64,000 bases of DNA, taken from contig NZ_JAFBCA010000001.1 of assembly GCF_016907475.1 (NCBI RefSeq), forward strand, positions 3,286,001 through 3,350,000, in the 5' to 3' direction. Below are positions 9,465-17,376 of the stretch, in pieces. Numbering within the stretch: position 1 is the first letter of the stretch; each line of letters begins with the position of its first letter. The notes beneath the pieces were generated by a model that did not search any database, was not told the origin of the DNA, and saw nothing but the letters and a program-made list of their open reading frames with translations. Origin of the DNA: Nocardioides cavernae. GTDB lineage: Bacteria > Actinomycetota > Actinomycetes > Propionibacteriales > Nocardioidaceae. Position numbers and translations under genes: made by a program.

Positions 9465-9599
9465 TGGCGCCGCGCGCGGCTGTCACTAGCGTCTCGCCAT
9501 CGCAGTGGACGAAGCCACGCCCGGTCGGCGTGGGGCCGGAGGTCGCGACGTGGCGAACCCATGTGCCCACCGCCTCGACCTCGCGGGACGGAGCTGCGG

Positions 9600-10280
9600 A
9601 TGATCTACGCCGCCGCTCAGGTCGTCTTCTACGCGCTGGCTGCCGCGGCCAGCTTCCTCGTGCTGACCGCGACCCTCATCGTCGTTCGCAGCGCGCGCCC
9701 GCGCACCAACGGGATCGCGTTCCTGAGCGGCTTCGTGTTCGGCACCGTCGTCGCCAGCGCGATCGGCCTCGCCGTCGGCCAGGCCGTGGTCACCCGGTTC
9801 GACTCGCACGAGACGTTCAAGGCCGTGGCCACGGTGGGCCTCGGTCTGGCACTGCTGGCCGTCGGCGTCCGGACCAGACTCACGGGTCCGGCGAGACCGG
9901 AGGAGCGGAGCAGTCGCGCGGCGGCGATCCTCGACGGGCTCAGCAACGTCGGTCCCGCGGCGTCCTCCTCCATGGCCGGACTCCTCGGCTTCGGAGGGCC
10001 GAAGCGGCTCCTGCTCACGTTCATCGCCATGTCCTCGGTCACCGACGCGGGGCTGCGCAACGTCGTCGACGCGACCCTGGTGGTCGTGTACATCGCCGTG
10101 TCGACCATGTCGGTCTCGGTTCCGATCGGGATCGTGCTCGTCGCCGGCGATCGCGCCGCGGCGATCCTCGCCCGCGGTCAGTCGTGGGTGAGCGGGCACG
10201 CCGCGGGACTTCGGGAGTGGATCTCCTTCCTGGTCGGCGGGGCTCTTCTCGTGGACGGGTTGTTGCGGCTCGTGCTCTGA
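9600..10280 (+). CDS. GAP/Sap-like multi-pass membrane protein
   Basis: A 226-residue membrane protein with about six hydrophobic segments: residues 3-25, 38-60, 72-88, 108-130, 140-166 and the C-terminus. It resembles the GAP family (peptidoglycolipid-addressing/Sap proteins of mycobacteria, LysE-like fold), judged from topology and segments such as GFVFGTV and LLGFGGPKRLLLT. The ATG at 9600 has GGAG seven bases upstream and was preferred over an ATG 39 bases earlier. The transported substrate cannot be told from sequence. Confidence 0.72.
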   Translation: MIYAAAQVVFYALAAAASFLVLTATLIVVRSARPRTNGIAFLSGFVFGTVVASAIGLAVGQAVVTRFDSHETFKAVATVGLGLALLAVGVRTRLTGPARPEERSSRAAAILDGLSNVGPAASSSMAGLLGFGGPKRLLLTFIAMSSVTDAGLRNVVDATLVVVYIAVSTMSVSVPIGIVLVAGDRAAAILARGQSWVSGHAAGLREWISFLVGGALLVDGLLRLVL

Positions 10281-10295
10281 GGCGGGAGCTGCTGT

Positions 10296-10312
10296 TCATC
10301 CACCTCGGGTGA
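10296..10312 (+). promoter_or_regulatory. TCATCC-N5-GGGTGA operator (one mismatch)
   Basis: TCATCC-ACCTC-GGGTGA has one mismatch to the palindrome found at three other places in this region. TATCGG (10338-10343) follows after 25 bases. Transcription would start near 10350, leaving a short leader that contains the GGAGGAG ribosome site of the next gene. Confidence 0.5.
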
Positions 10313-10370
10313 GGCGCCGCGGCGCGCGGTCCGCTGGTATCGGAGCCGGGCGCGGGCAGGAGGAGATGCC

Positions 10371-12515
10371 ATGGCGAGTCACGAGACCGGGTCGGGGCGC
10401 GCGCAGGTGGCGGGCGAGCTGACCCGCGAGAGCTTCCGGCGGCCGTGGGCTGCCCAGCTCGGCGCCTACGTGATGACCGTGCTGCTCATGGTGCCCGCAG
10501 TCTGGATCTGCGACTGGGCGCTGCCGGGCTTCCACGCGGGACCGCCGGGCGGACCGCTCCTCTTCGCCGCGGTCCTGGCGCTCGTGGGGCTCGTCCTGCA
10601 GCCGGTCCTCGTGGGTGCGGCGGTCCGGCTCGGCTGGCTGGGGGTGCTCCTGCTCGCCTTCCTGGGGCAGGCCCTCGTCGTGATGATCGCGGCCCGACTG
10701 CTGCCCATGGTCACCCTCGACGACTACTGGTCGGCCCTGGTCGTCGCCATCGTCATCGGCCTGGTCGGGACCATCCTGGGCTGGATCGGGAGCGCGGGTA
10801 CCTCGCAGGTGCTGGTGGGGCGACTCGTGTCGACCCATCGTCGTCGTCGGGTCGAGATCGAGGACCCCGAGGTGGACGGCGTGCTCTTCGTCCAGATGGA
10901 CGGGGTCCCGTTCCCGGTGCTCCAGATGGCCGTCTCGGCGGGCACGGTGCCGACGCTGACCCGGTGGATCCGGTCCGGCAGCCACACCATGGCGGAGTGG
11001 ACTCCCAAGCTGCCCGCGACGACCCCGGCGAGCCAGATGGGCATCCTGCACGGAGTCATCGACGGGATACCTGCCTTCCGCTGGTACGACCGGGCGAGGG
11101 ACAAGGTGATGGTGGCGAACAAGCCCGCCGACGCCGCGGTCATCGAGACCGACCTGTCCACCGGTCGCGGGCTGCTGGCCGACGACGGTGTGAGCATCAG
11201 CAACCTGTTCACCGGCGACGCACCTGCAGCGGTGCTGACGATGAGTCGACGTGCGCGGGGCGGGGAGCTCGCCCAGCGGGCGGTCGCCAACTTCGTGGTG
11301 AATCCGTCCGGCTTGACCAGGGCGCTGTCCCGCTCGGTGTCCGAGCTGACCCGGGACCGGTTCCAGGCCAAGCGGGCGATCCGGCGCGACGTACAACCAC
11401 GGTGTGAGCGCACCTGGGAGACTGCGCTGCTGAGGGCGGTCACCAACGGCGCGCTGCGCGACCTCAACACCATCCTGGTGGCTCAGCACATGCTGCGCGG
11501 CACCCGGTCGATCTACGTGGACTACGTCGACTACGACGAGATCGCCCACCACGCCGGCATGCTGCGCCCCGAGAGCCTGGAGGCGCTCGAGGCGGTCGAC
11601 GCCGTGCTGCACCAGCTGGAGCTCGTGGCGGCGGCGGCACCCCGGCGCTACCGGTTCGTGATCCTCTCCGACCACGGCCAGTCCCAGGGTGCCGTCTTCG
11701 CCGACCGCTACGGCGAGGACCTGGCGGCGCTGGTGGCGCGCCTGGCGGACAGCGAGGTGGCCGCGTCCGACGACAGCGTCGAGGGCTGGGGCCGGACGCA
11801 GGCGCTCGTCGACGAGCTGGCCTCCGCGGGCAACGTGAGTGGACGCGGGATGACCAGCGCCTCGCGTGCGATGGACAAGCGCAGCCGCAACCGGCCCGAG
11901 CAGGTGAGCCCCGGTGACACCTCCACCCGGTCCGCCGATCGGGGTGCCACCGGGGCTGAGACCTTCCACGTCTTCGGTTCCGGCAACCTGGGACTCATCT
12001 ACGCGCGGGGCGAGAAGGAACGCCTGGACCGCACCGAGCTCCACCGGCGCTTCCCCGGACTGGTCGAGGGCCTGGCGCTGCACCCCGGCGTGGGGTTCGT
12101 GGTCGTGATGGACCGGGACGGGCCGATCGCGCTGGGCAACCGCGGGTCGCACCGGCTCGACGACGGTCACGTCGAGGGCGAGGACCCTCTCGCGCCGTTC
12201 GGGGTCCACGCCCCGGAGTTCGTCACTCGCGTCGCCCACCGCCCCGAGGCCCCCGACATCTACGTCAACAGCCTCGTCGACCCGGGCACCGAGGAGGTCG
12301 CTGCCTTCGAGGGCCTGGTGGGTTGCCACGGCGGGCTGGGCGGATGGCAGGACCGGGCCATGGTGGTGGTGCCTACCGACCTGCCGTTCCCGACCGACCG
12401 CATCATCGGCGCTGACGCCATGCACATGGCGCTGTGCGGGATCCTGCGCCACTGCGGACACCGCGAGGGCATCGCGTACGACGGCGCACCACCCGCACGC
12501 CTCACCGAGCCCTGA
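10371..12515 (+). CDS. Holin-like membrane domain fused to an alkaline-phosphatase-superfamily phosphodiesterase
   Basis: A 714-residue two-part protein. Residues about 26-145 hold four membrane helices like the mycobacterial 4-TMS holin-type (Phage_holin_4_2) domain. Residues about 165-714 are a type I phosphodiesterase/nucleotide pyrophosphatase domain. Candidate metal and nucleophile motifs are VLFVQMDGVPFP, KLPATTPASQMG, YVDYDEIAHHAG and ILSDHGQSQG. The enzyme probably hydrolyses phosphodiesters at the membrane; which side and which substrate are unknown. GGAGGAG lies eight bases before the ATG. The holin-like part is not evidence of a prophage. Confidence 0.85.
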   Translation: MASHETGSGRAQVAGELTRESFRRPWAAQLGAYVMTVLLMVPAVWICDWALPGFHAGPPGGPLLFAAVLALVGLVLQPVLVGAAVRLGWLGVLLLAFLGQALVVMIAARLLPMVTLDDYWSALVVAIVIGLVGTILGWIGSAGTSQVLVGRLVSTHRRRRVEIEDPEVDGVLFVQMDGVPFPVLQMAVSAGTVPTLTRWIRSGSHTMAEWTPKLPATTPASQMGILHGVIDGIPAFRWYDRARDKVMVANKPADAAVIETDLSTGRGLLADDGVSISNLFTGDAPAAVLTMSRRARGGELAQRAVANFVVNPSGLTRALSRSVSELTRDRFQAKRAIRRDVQPRCERTWETALLRAVTNGALRDLNTILVAQHMLRGTRSIYVDYVDYDEIAHHAGMLRPESLEALEAVDAVLHQLELVAAAAPRRYRFVILSDHGQSQGAVFADRYGEDLAALVARLADSEVAASDDSVEGWGRTQALVDELASAGNVSGRGMTSASRAMDKRSRNRPEQVSPGDTSTRSADRGATGAETFHVFGSGNLGLIYARGEKERLDRTELHRRFPGLVEGLALHPGVGFVVVMDRDGPIALGNRGSHRLDDGHVEGEDPLAPFGVHAPEFVTRVAHRPEAPDIYVNSLVDPGTEEVAAFEGLVGCHGGLGGWQDRAMVVVPTDLPFPTDRIIGADAMHMALCGILRHCGHREGIAYDGAPPARLTEP

Positions 12516-12569
12516 CCGGCTGCCGGCACCCGGCTGCTCCGGCCGGGATGACGCCTCGTCGGACCTGCG

Positions 12570-12586
12570 TCACCCCTCGTGGGTGA
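12570..12586 (+). promoter_or_regulatory. TCACCC-N5-GGGTGA operator for the AI-2E-family gene
   Basis: A perfect inverted repeat, TCACCC-CTCGT-GGGTGA. TATCGT follows after 22 bases (12609-12614), exactly the geometry of the 9448 site. Transcription would begin at or next to the ATG at 12621, so the mRNA would be leaderless. Confidence 0.6.
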
Positions 12587-12620
12587 CCCCGGTCGGAGCA
12601 CTCGTTCCTATCGTGACCAC

Positions 12621-13745
12621 ATGCCGTTGGTTCCCGCGGACAGCTCTCGCACCGCCGACGATGTCCGCGGTGCCTCCGCCGGCGCGCTGCCGCGCTCGAT
12701 CGTCGTCCTGCTCGGCATCGCCGGCGTCGTCGCGACGGGCGTCGGCATCAAGGCGGCTTCCGGGATCGTCGCGCCGGCGGTGCTGGCCCTCGTGCTCACG
12801 ATCGCGGTCCTGCCAGTCGGCCGGTGGGCGCGCAGCCACCGCTGGCCGGGCTGGCTGGCGACGCTGGCCGCCCTCGTCGCGGCCTACCTGATCCTGCTGG
12901 TCATGGTCGTGGGCCTCGTCGTCTGCCTGATCAAGTTCGCGGACCTGCTCCCCGCGTACGCCGCGGAGACCAAGGACCTCACCAAGGACGTCGAGGACGG
13001 CCTCGCGCAGGTCGGCCTGAGCACGAGCGCCACGAGCGATGCCTTGTCGAAGGTCGACCTGTCTAAGCTCGCGGGGCTGGTGGGCGACCTGATCTCGGGC
13101 GTCCTCGGAGCGCTCGGCAACCTGTTCTTCCTGGTCACGCTGATGTTCTTCTTCGTGGTCGCGGTTCCCGGCTTCGCGCCGCGCGTCGCGGCCCTCCGAG
13201 GCACCAAGCCCGGACTGACCGCCGCGCTGGGGAAGTTCGTGCGAGGTTCGCAGACCTACCTGCTCATGACCGCCCTGTTCGGCGCCATCGTCGGCGTGCT
13301 CGATGCCGGAGCGTTGTGGCTCCTGGGCGTCCCGCTGCCGCTGGTGTGGGGTTTCTTCTCGTTCCTCACGAACTTCATCCCCAACATCGGCTTCGTCATC
13401 GGCGTCATCCCGCCGGCTTTCCTGGCCCTGCTCGACGGCGGCTGGGAGGCCATGCTGTGGGTGATCGTGGCCTACTCCCTCCTCAACGTCACGATCCAGA
13501 CGTTCATCCAGCCGCGCATCGTCGGGAACTCGGTCGGCCTCAGCGCCGAGATCACCTTCATCTCGCTCGTCGTCTGGACGTTCCTGCTCGGCGCGCTCGG
13601 CGCGCTCCTCGCCGTGCCCATGACACTGCTCCTCCGAGCGATCTTCATCGACGCCGACGATCGTGCGTCCTGGGTTGCCCCGCTGATCGATGCACAGGTC
13701 GAGGACGAGAAACCCGTCGTCGTCGACGAGGAACCTGGCGGCTGA
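12621..13745 (+). CDS. AI-2E family transporter (PerM-like)
   Basis: A 374-residue membrane protein of the AI-2E/PerM family, whose members include autoinducer-2 exporters and Na+/H+ antiporters. About eight hydrophobic segments are visible. The family core GFFSFLTNFIPNIGFVIGVI (residues ~245-264) and IQTFIQPRIVGNSVGLS are clear. The C-terminus is acidic. There is no ribosome site before the ATG at 12621, but a TATCGT box ends six bases upstream, which suggests leaderless translation. Its substrate is unknown. It converges on the CHAP gene with 11 bases between them. Confidence 0.88.
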   Translation: MPLVPADSSRTADDVRGASAGALPRSIVVLLGIAGVVATGVGIKAASGIVAPAVLALVLTIAVLPVGRWARSHRWPGWLATLAALVAAYLILLVMVVGLVVCLIKFADLLPAYAAETKDLTKDVEDGLAQVGLSTSATSDALSKVDLSKLAGLVGDLISGVLGALGNLFFLVTLMFFFVVAVPGFAPRVAALRGTKPGLTAALGKFVRGSQTYLLMTALFGAIVGVLDAGALWLLGVPLPLVWGFFSFLTNFIPNIGFVIGVIPPAFLALLDGGWEAMLWVIVAYSLLNVTIQTFIQPRIVGNSVGLSAEITFISLVVWTFLLGALGALLAVPMTLLLRAIFIDADDRASWVAPLIDAQVEDEKPVVVDEEPGG

Positions 13746-13756
13746 CGCTCAGGGCG

Positions 13757-15442
13757 TCACGACTGGTTGCGCTTCGGCACCGTCACGGTGGAGCGCGAGA
13801 CCGCCGCCTGCACGAGGTCGGTCCCCGCATAGCGCACGACCACGGGCTTCGTGCCCGGCCGGACGTCACGTACGACGAGGCGCGCCCGGCCGTCGACGAC
13901 CTGGCCCTCGACCGTCCGTCCACCGACGCTGAGGGTGATCGCCCCGGCGGGCTTCGGCGCACCCAGGGCCTTGACGCGGATGTCGACGGCGACGCGTGCC
14001 CGCTTGACCTCGGTGCGGACCCGCACCTCGGGGACGGTCGTGACGGGCGACGCCACGGCGAGGGTCTCGGTCGTGGCGCGGAAGTTGCGCCGGTTCCACG
14101 TGACCTCGACGGACAGGCCGCGGCCCATGTCGCCCCGACGGACCGTGTAGGTGGGGTGCGTGGCCTTGGCGACGCGTCGACCGTCGCGCAACCACTGGTA
14201 GGTGGCTGTCGCGCCGCTCTGTCGGACCTGGCCGGTCCTCACGACCAGGCGGTCCCCCACCTGCGCGGCGCCCTTGATCCGGGACGGGCGGACGAGCGTG
14301 ACCGGCTTGGCGAGGACGGGCTCGGTCTCCGGCGCGGTCGACCTCGACTTCTTGTAGCCCTTCGCGCTCGCGATCACGCGGGCGCTGATCTTCTTGCCGA
14401 TCTGGTCGCGGCTGAGGGTCAGCGTCGACCCGGTCGCGCCGGACAGGGGGGCCCCGTCGGCGTACCACTGGGTCTTGGCCTTCGTGGGTTGCGGCGCCCA
14501 CGCCGTCGGGGTGAGCGTGAGGGTCGTGCCGACCTCAGGGGCACCCTGGATCGCCGGCAGCTGGGCCTTCTGGAAGGTTCCGGGGGCGACCGGGGCGGTG
14601 GCGAGCGCCGCCGCACCCGGGGTGTAGCCGCTCAGCTGGGCGGTCACCTCGGCGGTCAGGGCCTTGCCCTTGACGTCGGGCGTCGGCACGTAGCTGGCAC
14701 CGGTGGCCCCAGGGATCTCGGCGCCGTCGGCGAGCCAGCGATAGGTGATGCTGGTGGGTGCCGGGGTCCAGGCTCCGGCGGCCACCTCCAACGGCGCGCC
14801 GACCATGGGCGACCCGGCGATGGTGGGGGGCGACGTGGGCTGGACCACGCGGTCGTTGAAGTGGATGAACCCGCTCGGCCAGCCGCCGCCCGTCTTGGTG
14901 ATGCGGCGCCAGTAGAAGTCGCCGCCCCAGTAGTCTTCGGACACGATGATCTCGGTGTCGGAGATGACCTGCTCGACGTAGGCGACGTGGCCGGCCGAAC
15001 CGGCCGGCGTCACGTTCGGCTTGTACCAGGCGACGGACCCCACCGTGGGGGTCTGGTCGGTGATGGCTGCCATCGCCACGCCCCAGTTCGAGGCGTTGCC
15101 ATTGCCCTGCCACGGCCGGACGTCCGGCATGCCTGACTGGATGAGCCGGTACGCGACGTAGTTGGTGCAGTTGTGCCCGGCGTACATGCGCCAGTACATC
15201 GTCGAGGAGACCTGCCGGTAGCCGGCGTTCCCGTAGCCGGCAGCCTCGCAGCCCTGGTATCCGGTGCACAGGTAGGTCGAGGACGCGAGGCTCATCCGAC
15301 CCGCGGTGGTCGGCATGACGAGCACCAGGAGGACGAGCACCCCGGTGAGCAGCTTCGCCGTGCCGACGGCACGTCGTACGGCACCTCGACGGGGTGCCGA
15401 TCGGCGCTGTGACGCATGGGGTTCGTGTGACTGTTGGTGCAC
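13757..15442 (-). CDS. Secreted CHAP-domain hydrolase with Ig-like repeats
   Basis: A 561-residue exported protein. A basic N-terminus and hydrophobic segment (about residues 30-48) form a signal peptide. A CHAP amidase/peptidase domain follows, with the catalytic Cys in HNCTNYVAYRL and His in AGHVAYVEQV. Residues ~205-480 hold about three repeats built on the pattern YxWxxDGxxxxGAT and ending in a D-x-G segment, like actinobacterial Ig-like wall or adhesion modules, then a last Ig-like domain. It probably cuts peptidoglycan outside the cell. The start is taken as GTG 15442; an ATG at 15499 is possible but adds a hydrophilic stretch. Confidence 0.82.
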   Translation of the reverse strand: MHQQSHEPHASQRRSAPRRGAVRRAVGTAKLLTGVLVLLVLVMPTTAGRMSLASSTYLCTGYQGCEAAGYGNAGYRQVSSTMYWRMYAGHNCTNYVAYRLIQSGMPDVRPWQGNGNASNWGVAMAAITDQTPTVGSVAWYKPNVTPAGSAGHVAYVEQVISDTEIIVSEDYWGGDFYWRRITKTGGGWPSGFIHFNDRVVQPTSPPTIAGSPMVGAPLEVAAGAWTPAPTSITYRWLADGAEIPGATGASYVPTPDVKGKALTAEVTAQLSGYTPGAAALATAPVAPGTFQKAQLPAIQGAPEVGTTLTLTPTAWAPQPTKAKTQWYADGAPLSGATGSTLTLSRDQIGKKISARVIASAKGYKKSRSTAPETEPVLAKPVTLVRPSRIKGAAQVGDRLVVRTGQVRQSGATATYQWLRDGRRVAKATHPTYTVRRGDMGRGLSVEVTWNRRNFRATTETLAVASPVTTVPEVRVRTEVKRARVAVDIRVKALGAPKPAGAITLSVGGRTVEGQVVDGRARLVVRDVRPGTKPVVVRYAGTDLVQAAVSRSTVTVPKRNQS

Positions 15443-15645
15443 GAGAAGCGATCGTATGGGGGAAAAGTCAAGCCCGCCACGCCGATGAGCGAACATCAAT
15501 CATGTAATTCTCGGCGCCCGCGTGGCTCACGCCCCGGCTCGCCGCGGCACGCGCTCGTTTCCACCGCCCCAGGGGTGGGCCGATGTATCAAGGCGGCCTT
15601 GACGCGCACCTCCCGGGCAGACCGAGTGCGTGGGGCCTCGGTCGA

Positions 15646-15686
15646 GGCCCTGCCGGCTCGTGCTGTGACGCGACGCCGGCAGGGCC
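15646..15686 (-). terminator. Hairpin, second terminator after the sulfatase
   Basis: GGCCCTGCCGGC (15646-15657) pairs perfectly with GCCGGCAGGGCC (15675-15686) around a 17-base loop. It lies about 20 bases beyond the first hairpin, in the leftward reading direction. Confidence 0.6.
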
Positions 15687-15703
15687 GCTCCCGGGCGAGC
15701 AGG

Positions 15704-15738
15704 AGCGGGCGACCACACCCCCGTGGCGGTCGCCCGCT
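15704..15738 (-). terminator. Hairpin, first terminator after the sulfatase
   Basis: AGCGGGCGACC (15704-15714) pairs perfectly with GGTCGCCCGCT (15728-15738) around a 13-base loop. It begins 18 bases past the sulfatase stop codon. Confidence 0.7.
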
Positions 15739-15756
15739 GCCCTCACCCCTCCGGAG

Positions 15757-17376
15757 TCATTCCTCCGGGAGACCGTGGCCGCGCGCGGCGTAGAGCTCGA
15801 GCACCTTCTCGCGCGGGATGACACCGCAGCGGTCCGCCCAGGACTGCCACGCGTCGGCGAGGGTCGCCACGAGGTCCGGGTGCGCCGACGCCAGGTCGTC
15901 CAGCTCGGTGCGGTCGGCCTCGATGTCGTAGAGCTCCCACGGGCCGCGGTGCTTCCGGACCAGCTTCCAGCGGCCACGGCGTACGGCGCAGTTGCCCTCG
16001 TGCTCCCAGAAGAGGTCGCGCTCGCCGCCGTCCGGCTCCCCGCGGAGCGCGGACAGCAGGCTCACGCCCTCCGCAGCCGGCACGTCGTGACCGCTGCGCT
16101 GCGTCGGATAGCCGGCGCGGGCCGCGTCGGCGATGGTGGGCAGCACGTCGACGAGCTGGCTGGGGACCCGGCACAGCGACCCGTCGGTCGGCAGCCCCGC
16201 CGGCCAGTGGGCGATGAACGGCGTGGAGATCCCGCCCTCGTGCACCCAGTGCTTGTACTCACGGAACGGCGTGTTGGAGAGATTGGCCCACGACCGGCCG
16301 TAGGACATGTACGTCGACTCGGGCCCGGGGCGGAGCGACGGGTCGTTGCCCGGCACCACCGGGTCGCCCTCGCGCGTCGTCTCCTGCAGCGGCACGAAGG
16401 CGGTCACGAACTCGCGCGCGCCCTCCCCCGGCGGCATCTCCTCGGCGCACCCGCCGTTGTCGGAGAGGAACACCACGAGCGTGTTGTCGAGCCGGCCGGT
16501 GGCCTCGAGCTGGTCGAGGACCCGCCCGATCCCCTGGTCCATCCGGTCGACCTGCGCGGCGTACGTCGCCATGCGGGAGGCCTCCCACTCGCGGTCGACG
16601 ACCTCCTCCCACGCCGGGACACGCTCGTCGCGCGGCGTGAGCGGCCAGGTCGCGTCGACGATCCCCTCCTTGACGAGCCGCTCGAGCCGCTCCTCGCGCA
16701 GCTGGTCCCAGCCCGCGTCGAAGCGCCCGGCATAGGACGCGATGTCCTCCTCGTGGGCGTGCAGCGGCCAGTGCGGCGCGGTGTAGGACAGGAAGAGGAA
16801 GAACGGGTCGTCGCCCCGCTCCTCCTCGTGGTCGGCGAGGAACTGCACCGCGGTGTCGGAGATCGCGTCCGTGTAGAACCAGCCGGCCTCCTCCGCCTCG
16901 TGCTCGATGTTGGTCTCCTGCCGCACGAGGGTGCGCGGGCGGTAGAACGAGCCGGCCCCCTCGAGCGTCCCGAAGAACCGGTCGAAGCCGCGCCGGGTGG
17001 GCCACGCCGGGTTGGGGTTGTCCATGTCGACGGCGAGGTGCCACTTGCCCGAGAGGTAGGTGGCGTAGCCGGCGTCACGGCACACCTCGGCCACGGTGGC
17101 GCACTCCTCGCTGAGGTTGCCCGGGTAGCCGTCGGGGGCGTCGTCGAAGTTGAGGATCCCGATCCCCACCTGGTGCGGGTGCAGCCCGGTCATCAGCGAC
17201 GCACGCGACGGGCTGCAGCGGGCGGTGTTGTAGAACTGCGTCATCCGGACCCCGCCCGCGGCCAGGCGGTCCAGTGACGGCGTGCGGATCTCGCCACCGT
17301 AGGAGGCGATGTCGGAGAAGCCCATGTCGTCGGCCAGGACCAGCAGCACGTCGGGGCGCGCGTCGGGTGCGGTCAT
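15757..17376 (-). CDS. Type I (formylglycine) sulfatase
   Basis: A 539-residue arylsulfatase-family enzyme that hydrolyses sulfate esters. The formylglycine site is Cys54 in NTARCSPSRASLMTG, the CxPSR form modified by formylglycine-generating enzyme, which is not encoded in this window. Metal-ligand segments LADDMGFSD and FLSDNGG, and YLSGKWHL, are present. No signal peptide is seen, so it is probably cytoplasmic and acts on an imported substrate. The ATG at 17376 overlaps the permease stop by 4 bases, so import and desulfation are coupled. The long tail and FREYKHWVHEGGISTPFI resemble choline- or aryl-sulfatase relatives. Confidence 0.93.
   Translation of the reverse strand: MTAPDARPDVLLVLADDMGFSDIASYGGEIRTPSLDRLAAGGVRMTQFYNTARCSPSRASLMTGLHPHQVGIGILNFDDAPDGYPGNLSEECATVAEVCRDAGYATYLSGKWHLAVDMDNPNPAWPTRRGFDRFFGTLEGAGSFYRPRTLVRQETNIEHEAEEAGWFYTDAISDTAVQFLADHEEERGDDPFFLFLSYTAPHWPLHAHEEDIASYAGRFDAGWDQLREERLERLVKEGIVDATWPLTPRDERVPAWEEVVDREWEASRMATYAAQVDRMDQGIGRVLDQLEATGRLDNTLVVFLSDNGGCAEEMPPGEGAREFVTAFVPLQETTREGDPVVPGNDPSLRPGPESTYMSYGRSWANLSNTPFREYKHWVHEGGISTPFIAHWPAGLPTDGSLCRVPSQLVDVLPTIADAARAGYPTQRSGHDVPAAEGVSLLSALRGEPDGGERDLFWEHEGNCAVRRGRWKLVRKHRGPWELYDIEADRTELDDLASAHPDLVATLADAWQSWADRCGVIPREKVLELYAARGHGLPEE

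Larger units (their letters stand above)
9285..9599. other. Divergent intergenic region with two copies of a shared operator
   Basis: No gene is seen here. The region separates two divergent membrane-protein units. It holds two palindromes (9382-9398 and 9448-9464), each with a matching -10-like hexamer 22-23 bases downstream, one in each direction: CATCGT read leftward at 9358-9353 and TAGCGT at 9487-9492. Confidence 0.6.
15443..15756. other. Intergenic region with two strong hairpins
   Basis: No gene is supported in these 314 bases. Two perfect stem-loops (15646-15686 and 15704-15738) sit just beyond the sulfatase stop. The remainder, next to the CHAP start, should contain its promoter, but no clear -35/-10 pair is seen. 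Confidence 0.6.

Noticed and set aside
10371..10810. Holin-like domain as a sign of prophage
   Set aside because: No integrase, capsid, terminase or tail genes are nearby. The domain is fused to a phosphodiesterase.
13316..15136. Long + strand frame opposite the CHAP gene
   Set aside because: Antisense shadow; the minus strand has a signal peptide, CHAP active-site residues and Ig-like repeats.
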